Source: Rattus norvegicus
Taxonomy: Eukaryota > Chordata > Mammalia > Rodentia > Muridae
Direction of reading: 5' to 3'
DNA length: 64,000 nucleotides
Assembly: GCF_036323735.1 (NCBI RefSeq)
Contig: NC_086038.1
Span: 25,276,001-25,340,000 of the forward strand
The notes under the pieces were generated by a model, which saw nothing but the letters and a program-made list of their open reading frames with translations, did not search any database and had not been told where the DNA came from. Positions 53,434-64,000 of the stretch are shown piece after piece (the first letter of the stretch is position 1; each line of letters begins with the position of its first letter). A program made the position numbers and the translations under genes.

Positions 53434-56400
53434 CTGCCAAGGAAAATGATTTAGACAACACAGTCTTAACTTTGCATTCATTATCTAAATAATGAAGTAC
53501 ACAATACATTCTGGAAGAACAATGGCAAAGTACTTTGGATTGGATCTTTTTGGAAGAGTCATTTTGAAACACTGAAGTTCTCTTGGGGAGTCAGGCTTCA
53601 CTTGGCTAAGCTATGTTTCCAGCGCTCTAGTCCTCCAACACTGTTTCTGTGAAACAGGACTTCAGGCAATTGCACAGACTTCACTTAAGCTCACAACTCT
53701 AAGGGGACCTAACATACTCTTCTTAATAGCAGACTAAACTGATCTAGAAGAGAACATGCAGTTAGAATATACTTACATAGGAATTGTTTCTTCTTTTCTA
53801 GTGGTAATTCATGAAATACTTCCCAAAAAATTTTTATCGTGGGATGTTCTGCCCAATACTCTCCTTTGTATTCTGTATTCTAAAAATAATACAACCATTA
53901 AGGATATAAGCACATCATTTGCATTTTACAGTTTGAAAATACCAACTCTCGAGAAAGAGAAAAGACAATAAGTCAATAAGAATTTACTAAAATTGTTAAA
54001 CACCAACATGGGATTGGGTAAAAGTTCCTTATACAATTTTCAGGAAGACAAATCAGAATGTTTCTACTATTTTTTCCCCCTTTTAAAACAAAAATGGTAA
54101 GAGCAACAAGTCTTTTCCTTTGTAGTCCCCTCCTCTCACCAGGGGTGGGCACCAGTTTACCACAGAAAAACAGGGAAACAAAAGTCTTTTTTTTTTTTTT
54201 GGCTAAATCCCCAACCTCGGAAACTAAAGTCTTAAGCATGGATAGAAAGTCACTCAGTCTCAGGGTAGGGTTCCTCTAGCACATTTCCCAACCACCTCAC
54301 CAATGCTACCACAGAGTGCATTGCAGGGCAGGAAACCACAGCAAGGGTTTTGTACACAAGGGAAGGGCAAAAAAAGCACACAAAAGGGCTTTTCCTTTTT
54401 AACAAAGGTTGGTTTTTCCCCCCTTACCTTCTCCAGTTCTTTCCAATCATAATTTGTATTCCCAATAACCATAGCTTGTAATTCATTGGGCTGGAAGAGC
54501 AGAAGAACTTTTCCTCCACAGACCTTATGAAAGCCGGCATGGAAAGCATCAAATAAAGATGCCACTGATTTATTGAATATGTAATCCACATAGGCATCAA
54601 CAAACTCCTGCCTAGAAATAAAAACAATGGTCACACACACCATTTATGGAGAATATCCAATACTTGTAAGCTACTTTCTCATTATGTGTAAAAAGAAATC
54701 AATCCAAAACCACAGCAAGCCCTATTCCTCCTTCATTAAAAATAACAGGTGTGATGACATATTTTATCTCCAGCACTTTGGAGCTCTGATTCCAGGCCAG
54801 CCGAGGCTATGTAGAGACTTAAACCAAGCAAACAAAATCATCTTAAAGATGATCTTGAAAGAACACTTATTACTATTACTATTTCTTGGTATTTCTTCAT
54901 AGGAATATTGTATAGCTTCTTAGGGCAGACCTGCTGTGACAGTATTTTTTGGTGATTTGGGAATACTCCGAAATTATTTGATAGCTATTTTTCATTAGAA
55001 ATAGCCTATAAGTGTCTGGCTCCCCCAGCTGAGGACCGAACCCAGGGCCTGAGCCCTGGCCACTGAGCTAAATCCCCAACCCCCACTTAGCACTTTCTAA
55101 GAGTGAGTTTAACTCAGCATCTGAACTGCTATCCGCAAAATAAAATAAACTGGTGTCTTCTGGGTATTCCAATCCATCTTTCAAACCATGTTTGTTGTTG
55201 TTTCTTCTCATTTCTCATCTGTCATGTTCATTCCTTCCTTTAGCGATTTCACGAGCAAAGGAGTACTACTTTCCCATGAAAGTATCTGAGTATCTGCCTG
55301 CTCTTGCCCTCCTCAAGTGCGCACCACATACAATGTACAATACTGTTTTTCTTTCTTGTGCCACTTTTAGTAACATTAGAAAATGCCTACTAACCCTCAT
55401 CATTTGCAGAGTCCAGTGCAATCCACTTACCGATTCTGTTTGTTAACAGCGGTGTCTGCACCATTCAGAACCAGCTCTTTCACTTCTGTTGCACCAAAAT
55501 TTTCAACTGTGATCTAAAAATTTTAAAAAAGTAACATCTTCTTTCATTAAATATACAAACTAACAAATAATGAGTCAAAACTATGCTACCAAGAACCTAC
55601 TTACAAATTCTCAGATCCACTGGATCCCACCTTTTCTAGTAGTCTGATGTCCCACAGCAGTCCAGGGTCTGGTTAGCTAAATACAGGCACTTAGGCATGC
55701 CTCATAACAGATGACATGTGAGGCTGACAGGCTGCTGTCCCACTTGCCCTGGCCCTGCACTTTCCCCACATGAGCCATGTGCTTTTGTCACACTGATTTG
55801 ATCATAGGTAGTTTTAATTCGGTTTATAAGGAGGTACATTATTAAAAACCTTTTATTCCCATTACTAGTCTTTTTTTTAATCCACAAAGCACTAAGGTGG
55901 GACTGGGTTGCCAAGTATGAATATATCCTAGCCTTTCAGTTCACTACCTGATAAAGGAGGAGAGAAGAACAACATGTATCACTACATGGGAATCAACAAA
56001 CCTACCACACTATACACATCAACTCAACAAAAGGAAAAGAAAGTAATCAAGTTCTGAAAATGCATGGCAAATGGCTCTAAAAACACATCAGATCAGAGTA
56101 TGATTGATTACTGTATGATAGAATGGTATCAACAGAGGAATAAGCTGGAAAGAGCCAAACTACAGAAGCTGGAGAGACAACTCAGTGGGTAAAGTGCAAG
56201 CCTGTGAGATTGAGCTGGGTCCTCAACACCAAGGCTGTATCCGACTGGGACCACGCTCTGGCCAGTAGTCCAGCATGTGGAGGGACCCTGTCTCCTCAAG
56301 CGTAAGCACAGTAGGAAGACGTCTCAATGTCTCAGGAAGTCAGTCAGTGTACACACACATACACCAGTTAATGTTTGAAAAGAAGAAATGTCTACGTTCT

Positions 56401-56485
56401 CATATAGCTTTTAATGTGCAAGTAATAAAAGGAGCATGGAGAATCTACAACAGACTATCAGGAAAAAAATGTTTGATTTGCCACC

Positions 56486-56543
<58 letters not shown>

Positions 56544-59500
56544 ACACAGAGAATCTTCCTTCCACCTCTGCCTTTTCAAAACAGGTCTTACTGTGTAGAT
56601 CAGGCTGGGCTTGAGCTCAAGAGATTTATTTGCCCCTGCCTTGTGGTTAAAAGTACACATCATTACATCATTAGGCCTGCCTACTATTAGTTTTTTTTTT
56701 TTTTTAAAGATTTATTCATTTATTATATATAAGTACACTGTAACTGTCTTCAGATACACCAGAAGAGGGCATCAGATCCCATTACAGATGGTTGTGAGCC
56801 ACCATGTGGTTGCTGGGAATTGAACTCAGGACCTCTGGAAGAGCAGTCGGGGCTCTTAACTGCTGAGCCATCTCTCCAGCCCCTACTATTAGTTTTTTAA
56901 TAAGATTTATTTATACCTGTACACTGTAACTGTCTTCTTCAGTCACACCAGAAGAGGGCATCAGATCCCGTTACAGATGGTTGTGTAAGCCACCATGTGG
57001 CTGATGGAAGTTAACTCTGGAAGAGCAGTGAGCTCTTAGCTGCTGAACCATCTTTCTAGCCTAGTTATTTTTTAAAAATAACTTCCTCCCAACTCATTCC
57101 TACCTCTCACACTGGGGCCCTCCCTGCCATAGTAAGCATTAAGAACTCAAGAGTCCTTCTCAGAGGGCAGGAAGTTGAACTGCAAAAAAAGACAGACCAG
57201 ACCAGCGGCCTAGAGGAAGTTTAGGCCAGAGTCACTTGGTTGTGTGCAGGAACTCCAGGTTCCCAGCTTTTATGACCTGTCACCCATGTTGGGGTGGGTG
57301 GTCTTGGTGATGCAACCGTCATTTCTGCTCCCGTAAGTAATTCCCTATTCATATTCCTGTAAGCAACCCTAATCTCAATGGTTCGCCAAGCTAGACTTTG
57401 GTGGTATCCATCTCTGTGGATGGTTATGGCCATTCAGGAGCATAATCCACACCTATAAAGCAACCTGACTCGCCCTCAGCAGAAGCCATCACCTGAGGTG
57501 TGTAGGTCTGTATGTGCAAATGTGTACCAGAGTGCTGGGACCCTGCACCACGTACCTAACTAAGTTAATGGCAACCGAATTGTAAGCTTCCCAAATGGAG
57601 TGCTATAAACTGAACTCAGAGTCCTCTGTAAGAGAAGTGAGTGCTGTTCTCTTGCAGACCCCAATAAGATTTTTTCTTGTGAGGAAAAAAAAATTACCAA
57701 TTTTACTTCTTAAACATGCACTGAATTTCCTTACAAATACACCAGACACCTTCCAATCTAAGGTCTGGCAAGATGGCTCAGTGGTTAAGGGTGCTTGCTA
57801 TTGCAAGCCTGACAGCATGAGTTCACTGCATGGTGGAAGGACAGAACTGAGCAGTTAAGAAGAGACACATACTATTAGGCAGTCTTAAGCTCATTAGTAA
57901 AACTGTCTTTCAATTATCTTCCCATCTCTAATCGTTCCTATAATCACAGGCTGAGAATGAATCCCTGGTGAGTCTCTAAGTTCTCTAATTGTAATCATCA
58001 AAATACCTAGTTACTGAAAGCACAGCAGGTGAACAGTGACTGACATGCAACTACTTCAGGTTTCTTCATCTGTGAATCAAGGATAAAAACAATCTCATAG
58101 GTTCAGTGAGGAATGAATGAAATAATCCATGAACTTTGGCTGGCACATAGTAAAAGATCAATAAATATTAGCTGTAGGGTTAAGAATCCCATCTACAGGG
58201 GCTGGAGAGATGGCTCAGCGGTTAAGAACACTCACTGTCCTTCCAGAGGTCCTGAGTTTAAATCCCAGCAACCACATGGTGGCTCACAACTATCTGTAAT
58301 GGGATCTGATGCCCTCTTCTGGTGTGTCTGAAGACAGATACAGTGTACTTATATATAATAAATAAATCTTTAAAAAGAAAAAAATCCCATCCATGGGGCT
58401 GGAGAGATGGCTATGGTTATGAGCACTGGCTGCTCTCCCAGTGGACCTAGATTCAATTCTCAGCACTCAGATTAACAGCTAACAACTGTCTATATGTAAC
58501 TCCAGTCCCAAGAGATGCTGTGCTACATATTCACGCAGACCAAACACCCATAAAATATACATATAATATATATATTTGAATATACATTTAAAAAAAATTG
58601 CTCATCGCAGCCTTATTTATAATAGCCAGAAGCTGGAAAGAACCCAGATGCCCTTCAACAGAGGAATGGATACAGAAAATGTGGTACATCTACACAATGG
58701 AATATTACTCAGCTATCAAAAACAACGAGTTTATGAAATTCGTAGGCAAATGGTTGGAACTGGAAAATATCATCCTGAGTGAGCTAACCCAATCACAGAA
58801 AGACATACATGGTATGCACTCATTGATAAGTGGCTATTAGCCCAAATGCTTGAATTACCCTAGATCCCTAGAACAAACGAAACTCAAGACGGATGATCAA
58901 AATGTGAATGCTTCACTCCTTCTTTAAATGAGGAAAAAGAATACCCTTGGCAGGGAAGGGAGAGGCAAAGATTAAAACAGAGACTGAAGGAACACCCATT
59001 CAGAGCCTGCCCCACATGTGGCCCATACATATACAGCCACCCAATTAGACAAGATGGATGAAGCAAAGAAGTGCAGACCAACAGGAGCCGGATGTAGATC
59101 TCTCCTGAGAGACACAGCCAGAATACAGCAAATACACAGGCGAATGCCAGCAGCAAACCACTGAACTGAGAATAGGTCCCCTGTTGAAGGAATCAGAGAA
59201 AGAACTGGAAGAGCTTGAAGGGGCTCGAGACCCCAAAAGTACAACAATGCCAAGCAACCAGAGCTTCCAGGGACTAAGCCACTACCTAAAGACTATACAT
59301 GGACTCTGACCCCATAGGTAGCAATGAATATCCTAGTAAGAGCACCAGTGGAAGGGGAAGCCCTGGGTCCTGCTAAGACTGAACCCCCAGTGAACTAGTC
59401 TATGGGGGGAGGGCGGCAATGGGGGGAGGGTTGGGAGGGGAACACCCATAAGGAAGGGGAGGGGGGAGGGGGATGTTTGCCCGGAAACCGGGAAAGGGAA

Positions 59501-62500
59501 TAACACTCGAAATGTATATAAGAAATACTCAAGTTAATAAAAAAAAAAAAAAAAAGAAAGTCAGAGCAGGGAGGTTTCAATGCTACCTGGCATGGTGAGG
59601 CTGTCTGGACAGAAGAGGTGGATCCTGAAGGGTCATTAGGACTGAGAATCGGAAGGAAGTAGGAAAGATATTCTAATGAGGAAGGCATGAATCAGGGTGA
59701 GCGTAGTAATAGTTGGTGATGTGGAGGACTTGTATGGGGTCCCTAGGAGACAGGATAGGCAAGTTTGCAGGTAGCTCCATTCTACAGGGCAGTGAGTCGA
59801 ACGGCGAATTTTGAATGTTAGCTATGAAGGAAAACTAAGACTTTTGTTTTTTGCTTGAAGTGACATATAATCTTTTTTCATAGAAGAATGCCAATTTTTC
59901 CCCGAGCATTTGAATAAGGCCTAGGTGCTCCTTGTTTTATTGCCATTATAATTTGCATGTACTTTAAGTATAGCAGGTAATGATCATTGTACAAAATTTG
60001 ACTTACTATTTGTATTTCCCAAAAGAATAAAAATTCCCTGAGTGAGGAAAAAAAAAATTGCACTGGTGGCAGAGGCAGGTAGATCTCTCTTGAGTTCGAG
60101 GTCAATCTGTCTACAGAGCAAGTTACTGGACAGCCAGGGCTACACAGAGAAACCCTGTCTCGGAAAACCAACCAAAAAGCACTTGGTCTTTGGAAGAGAG
60201 AAATCCTAAAGCACAGCTGTTAGATAGTGAGGCCAACCTACGTCTGCTCATCTTACCGTAAAGTTTAGACAAAATGTTTCCTCTATATCGTCCTCCGGGT
60301 AGTCCAGCAATTGTTGCATGCTTCTGCAAAAAACCAAACAAACAAGTACTTCTTTAAAGTGAAACAGTCGTTAATGACAACTCTGCTCATCAGTTAGTAC
60401 ACACTGGGCTTCACTGAAACTGTATTTATTTCCTTAAAATCGTTCACAAAAGCAACAAAGCCTGGTTATTCCTAGAAGAAAAGCTTCCAGGGCAGCCCTC
60501 TCCTCTGCCTCAGCCCTGCCTTAGCACTTTCTAACCACTTACCTCCCTACATCTGGCATCAGCTCTTTCAGATCATCCAGGGATGGCTTCCTTTTCAGTA
60601 GCTTCTTATATAAAGCCAAAGGGAAGTGGAGGTCCACAATAGTAAAATTATAAATTGCTAATCCACAGATAACACCAATTAAGTGGAACAAATCACTGTC
60701 TTCAAATGTCTAAAACACAAAGAAGAAAAAAGGTGAAAGTCTTGTCTTCCGAGCTAAATCTTTATTTCTAGTACTAATATGTTCTTCGTAATAGAAAAAA
60801 ATTGAATACACAGAAAAGCAACCAATGAGAAAGCAGCTCATTCCTACTCCTGTCTCCTTGGCATGAACATCACTGGGTACAGTTCCATGCAATGTACTTT
60901 CTCTTTAGAACGTTGTTTATTAGCTGGGAGTGGGAGGACACAGCTTTGATCCTCAGCGCTAGAAGGAAAGGCATGCTCCATCACTCTCAGCCTTCAATGA
61001 AGAAAAAAAGTTTTAGGGGTCGTGGCAATTGGGAGGCAGAGGCAGGAGGAGCTCTGTTAGTTCAAGGCCAGCAGGTATATATGGCAGTTCCTGGACCATC
61101 AAGATTACAGACACATATATGGCTTCACAACCGACTCTCTCCAAACAAAAGCACTTCCATGTGGTTAAACGTAGATGTGGGCTGTCAGGCCTTGCCTGCG
61201 ATGGCCATGCTGTGACTTTAATACCTGGGATGGTGGGAATGAGAGGATGGCTGACAGACAACAAAAGCAAAATACCTTAAAAGAAAATTTGTTCTGGGTG
61301 CGTGTATATGTGTATGTGCATGTGTGTGCATGTGCATGTCCAAGACAACTGTGGCTATCATCGAGAAAGCTAGCAACCTTTGGAATATGGTCTCTCACTG
61401 GCCTGGAGCTCAGTAATGAGTCTAGACTATCTGACCAGTGGGCCCCAGAGATCACTTGACTCTGCCTGCCTAGCACTGGGGTCACACATACCTATCTCCA
61501 TGCCTAGCTTTCTGCTATTTGTCTGAGGCAGGGTCTGGCCCAAAAGTGGAATTTTAGATATAGCCTAAGTTGTCCTTAAACTCACCTCTTGAGTGCTGGG
61601 ATTGCAGGCGTGAATCACTGTATCCTGCATAATTATACCAAGCTTTTGCTGGGGGGAGGGGAGGCGGGAGCGTTGTAAAGATTTATTTTATATATATGGA
61701 TGTTATTATCTGCATGTAGATCAGTTCCCCAGAAGAGGACACTGGACTCCAGGATCCCGCAGGACTATTAACAGTTGTGAGTGGCCATGTGGGAATTGCA
61801 CTCAGGACATCTGGAATAGCGGCCAGTATTACTTAACCAATGACCCATCTCTCTGCAGCCCTTATGCCAAGCTTGTTGAGTTGGTGGATGTTGGGGATTA
61901 AATTCAAATCTTTATGCTTCTAAGACATGTGCTTTATTACCAACTGAGCTATAAACACAACCCTTAAAAATATTAAAAAAAATTTTTTTTTAAATTCAAG
62001 GCTGAGTGCTAGAGCATTCGGAAGAGCAGACAGACCTATGGGTTAGAGTCCAGTCTGGTTTACACAGGGAGCTCCAGGCTACTTCGAGGTGCATAGTGAG
62101 ACCATGTCTCAAACAAAACAAATATATAACATACATTCACGTTAATTATGGTGGTACATCCCTGTGATCCTGGCAACTAGGGAGGCTAAATTAAGAATAT
62201 CAGGAAGAAGGCAGGGGTGGTGGCATACACTGGCGGAAGCAGAGGATCTCTGCGAGTTTCAGATGAGTCTGGTCTACATGGAGTTCCAGAATAGCCAGGG
62301 CTACATAGAGAGACCTCACTTCAAAAATAAAGTAAGGTACAAAGCCTCTTCCAGTATCTTTTTCTGTAATTAGAATTATACAGACATTTTATATACTTAT
62401 AAAACTAAATTACACTAAAAAAACCAATTCCAAAAACCCTTAATCATGTTCACATTGATAAACTAACCATAATAATCAAAATAATAGAGTTCAACTATTT

Positions 62501-63632
62501 CAAATGACAGCAAACACCTTAGCTATCTATCTATACTTTAAAGATGAAATAAATTATACAATAACTTAAAATGTTTTTATTTCCATGTCCATTATAATAT
62601 TGAGGCTATTGTTTGGCTGTATTTTTAAAGTCCTGAACATTTTGCAGAACTACCAGAGTGCTGAGGATGCTTGACACGATCCCACCCAGGAGCCCCTGAA
62701 GCCCTCGATAGATAGGACAATGAGGACAGGCATCAGTGCAGAGAACTAAACAAACTGAGCAAACAAAGACCAAGACCTAAGCTGCGACCACTGGAGGACG
62801 CCAGCAAACGCTTGGACAGGCCCATGAGCTGGATGCCTACCGAATGAATGAGGCCAAGCTTCTCTCTCTATACAAGCACCCAAGACAGTGTAATTACAGT
62901 GCAGTATTTTGTAGTCCTCAGAATTACCCTAAGCACTCAACAGCAATAGCTGCTATCCTCACACAAGACAGCCAGCCTCTTTCAATCAAGGCTAAATATA
63001 AAGAAATTTATAAACTGTATAGGTGACTCAGAATTTTTTTTACAAAACAGAACCCAAACATTTCCTGTAAAGGAGCAGCTGGTAATATCTTAGTAACTAT
63101 CAACTATCTCTGATGGGCATGTGTCAAAGCAGTCATAGAGAACAGGTGGCTTCCTGTATTAAAATATATGGTGGGAAGCCTTGGCTCACATACTATAGTT
63201 TACTGATCCTTAATCTAAATTATAAGACATCAGGGATCTCTAATGCAATCTCCCCAGCAAGAGAAGCTAATAAAGTAATTACCACGCAATTTTCTAAACT
63301 GAAATACTCAGAAGGAAAATTCATAATTTTAAAGCTGATTGTTCAATTTATTTTAATTTGAAATGTGTAAAATACAAGGCTGTGTTTTGACAATAAGTCT
63401 AAACATCCTTAATTTCACATTGTAATAAAGAAGACCTCTGACCAGAAACAAAGATATAAAGAAGTAATTGTGGTAGATGGTCAATTACCTTATCTGAAAA
63501 CCAAATAAGCCTGGAATCTTCATAATATCGAAACATGCCATATTTAGGATCCAATAATTCCCTCATGATGAGCAAGAAAAATTCTTTGCGTACACCTCCA
63601 GCATCAACAGCATCTTCTCCAACAAATATAAC
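53225..63632 (-). CDS. Herc4: Herc4, HECT and RLD domain E3 ubiquitin ligase 4 (C-terminal part, last 7 coding exons)
   Basis: Seven minus-strand exons join without a frame break into the last 318 residues of HERC4, a large cytosolic E3 ligase (RCC1-like repeats at the N terminus, HECT domain at the C terminus). It takes ubiquitin from an E2 onto a cysteine before passing it to substrate. Exons, complement: 63489-63632, 60543-60709, 60257-60323, 55431-55513, 54428-54611, 53777-53879, 53225-53433. Sequence visible: VIFVGEDAVDAGG, MRELLDPKYGMFRYYED, HLIGVICGLAIYN, MQQLLDYPEDDIEETF, AFHAGFHKVCGG, EYWAEHPTIKIFWEV, LPVSHTCFNLLDLPKY. The catalytic Cys of HTCFN (codon 53324-53326) lies 33 residues from the end, as in other HECT ligases. 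The order of exons and the Sirt1 neighbour agree with the mammalian SIRT1-HERC4 arrangement. The 5' part is outside the window. Confidence 0.95.
53777..53879 (-). CDS. Herc4: Herc4 coding exon (HECT C-lobe start)
   Basis: 34 codons plus one base, NTEYKGEYWAEHPTIKIF to KKKQFL. Acceptor ...ATTTTTAG, donor GTAAGT. Confidence 0.93.
54187..54219 (-). mobile_element. ID fragment in Herc4 intron
   Basis: T-run followed by GGCTAAATCCCCAACC, an ID with its middle deleted. Confidence 0.6.
54428..54611 (-). CDS. Herc4: Herc4 coding exon (E2-binding/hinge region)
   Basis: 61 codons, QEFVDAYVDYIFNKSV to DWKELEK. Acceptor ...ATTTCTAG, donor GTAAGG. Includes AFHAGFHKVCGG and the hinge-proximal NELQAMVIGN. 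Confidence 0.94.
55019..55083 (-). mobile_element. Diverged ID in Herc4 intron
   Basis: CAGCTGAGGACCGAACCC to GCTAAATCCCCAACCCC with internal deletion and no T tail. Confidence 0.7.
55431..55513 (-). CDS. Herc4: Herc4 coding exon (83 nt)
   Basis: 27 codons plus two bases, ITVENFGATEVKELVLNG to KQN, with Arg split CG|G. Acceptor ...TTTTTAG, donor GTAAGT. Confidence 0.93.
56487..56546. repeat. (CA)n microsatellite in Herc4 intron
   Basis: About 58 bp of pure CA, followed by a reverse B1 fragment. Confidence 0.95.
56697..56882 (-). mobile_element. B2 SINE
   Basis: Full-length, sense to Herc4; CTACTATTAGTTTTTT at 56681-56696 and 56883-56898. Confidence 0.95.
56899..57062 (-). mobile_element. 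Second, older B2 SINE
   Basis: Directly abuts the duplicated target of the previous copy; more diverged (GAAGTTAACTCTGGAAG). Confidence 0.8.
58199..58580 (+). mobile_element. B2 SINE followed by B3 SINE
   Basis: B2 at 58199-58381 and B3-like at 58397-58580, both beginning GGGGCTGGAGAGATGGCT, in tandem just before the LINE-1. Confidence 0.85.
58599..59557 (+). mobile_element. LINE-1 3' end, 5'-truncated, in Herc4 intron
   Basis: Starts in the last part of L1 ORF2 (an 80-codon frame to 58840 reads ...MEYYSAIKNNEFMKF...), then the rat L1 3' UTR with its G-rich region (59400-59470) and an A(17) tail. It is antisense to Herc4. The last ~590 bp match 37178-37769 in reverse. Confidence 0.93.
60058..60172 (+). 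mobile_element. B1 SINE fragment
   Basis: GGCAGAGGCAGGTAGATC to CTGTCTCGGAAAACC, lacking the first third; 85 bp from a Herc4 exon. Confidence 0.75.
60257..60323 (-). CDS. Herc4: Herc4 coding exon (67 nt)
   Basis: Short exon encoding SMQQLLDYPEDDIEETFCLNFT. Acceptor ...TTTTTTGCAG, donor GTAAGA. One alternate frame is also open but does not match HECT sequence. Confidence 0.92.
60543..60709 (-). CDS. Herc4: Herc4 coding exon (HECT N-lobe)
   Basis: 55 codons plus two bases, TFEDSDLFHLIGVICG to MPDVG. Acceptor ...TGTTTTAG, donor GTAAGT. Joins in phase to the next exon (Arg split AG|A). Confidence 0.94.
60710..63488 (-). other. Herc4 intron (2.8 kb)
   Basis: B1 pieces about 60930-61130, reverse B3 about 61677-61861, reverse B4/ID-like 61880-61963, B1 61985-62120 and 62205-62340. 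62350-63480 was not assigned. Confidence 0.75.
63489..63632 (-). CDS. Herc4: Herc4 coding exon (HECT N-lobe start)
   Basis: 48 whole codons, VIFVGEDAVDAGGVRKEF to WFSDK. Acceptor ...TGTTTTAG, donor GTAATT on the minus strand. It is the first Herc4 exon seen here; upstream exons lie beyond 64000. Confidence 0.94.
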
Positions 63633-63747
63633 CTAAAACAGGGTAATGTGAGCACTGGATAGACAATGAAGAGCCAAGACCTGGGAACATGCTATTCACT
63701 GCTAATACAGCTCAGCAACCTATAGTCTCAAAAGTCGAATAGATAAT

Positions 63748-64000
63748 TTACATGACTCAGTGGTCAGAAGCAGTCACTGCTCTTGCAGAAGACGCAGGTT
63801 TGGTTACCAGCACTCACTTGGTGGCTCACGTCCATCTGCAGCTACAACTACATAGGATCTAACCTTACTTTCTGACCTCTGCAGGATCAGGCCATGTACA
63901 GGGTGCACACATACATACAGAATAAAGTAAGTCTGTAATTAAAAACAAAACAAAAAACCCCACAAAGTGTTTCAAAAGCGCGCGCGCACACACACACACA
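63748..64000 (+). mobile_element. B3-like SINE and (CG)(CA)n at the right edge
   Basis: GACTCAGTGGTCAGAAGC to AATAAAGTAAGTC; a CGCGCGCACACACA run is cut by the window end. Confidence 0.65.

Larger units (their letters stand above)
55514..60256 (-). other. Herc4 intron (4.7 kb)
   Basis: Contains a (CA)n, at least five B2/B3 copies, a LINE-1 3' end and a B1; 57100-57760 and 59558-60050 were not assigned. Confidence 0.85.

Noticed and set aside
58598..58840. 80-codon + ORF as a host gene
   Set aside because: Matches the C-terminal end of LINE-1 ORF2; the element is 5'-truncated and immobile.

Overview
The window is rodent nuclear DNA, almost certainly Rattus norvegicus. Copies of the rat-amplified ID (BC1-type) SINE are frequent, together with B1, B2, B3 and B4 SINEs, URR1-like DNA-transposon remnants, TG...CA LTR-like repeats and two 3' ends of a rat LINE-1. 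The protein-coding exons read as rat-like SIRT1 and HERC4. No bacterial-type genes, CRISPR arrays, tRNA genes or rRNA genes were seen.

Layout: (1) 1-29,400 is gene-poor intergenic DNA upstream of Sirt1, packed with nested SINE and LTR-like insertions. It contains one broken Mad2l1-derived pseudogene (about 3.4-4.15 kb). (2) 29,570-30,670 is a CpG island holding the Sirt1 promoter (two CACGTG E-boxes, GC boxes, a TTTAAA element) and exon 1. (3) 30,015-50,403 is the whole Sirt1 coding region on the + strand, in nine exons. All introns are GT-AG and all reading phases close, giving a 741-residue protein; the 3' UTR runs to about 51,985. (4) About 51,990-52,830 is a short gap between the convergent genes. 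(5) From about 52,830 to the window end, the minus strand holds the last seven coding exons of Herc4 (318 residues, most of the HECT ubiquitin-ligase domain including the catalytic cysteine). The rest of Herc4 lies beyond the right edge.

Sirt1 encodes the NAD-dependent nuclear protein deacetylase. Catalytic, NAD-binding and zinc residues are all present. The 3' UTR carries seed matches for many microRNAs already reported to act on Sirt1. Herc4 encodes a HECT E3 ligase. The two are neighbours converging at their 3' ends; nothing in the sequence says they share a pathway.

The most unusual structure is an almost perfect 86/85-bp inverted repeat in Sirt1 introns 6 and 7. It brackets exon 7, which carries the second half of the zinc site, so exon 7 could lie in the loop of a pre-mRNA hairpin. 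Other points worth a second look: a LINE-1 fragment whose duplicated target ends 31 bp before exon 4; an inverted pair of LINE-1 3' ends bracketing Sirt1 exons 4-9 and the Herc4 3' end; the Mad2l1 pseudogene mosaic with its flanking inverted copies of an unidentified sequence; an 800-bp non-repeat segment splitting an LTR-like repeat; and a 70-bp direct repeat around a rearranged LTR cluster. Exon boundaries were set by hand from codon phase, GT/AG signals and remembered family sequence. Repeat names come from memory of consensus sequences, not from a search.
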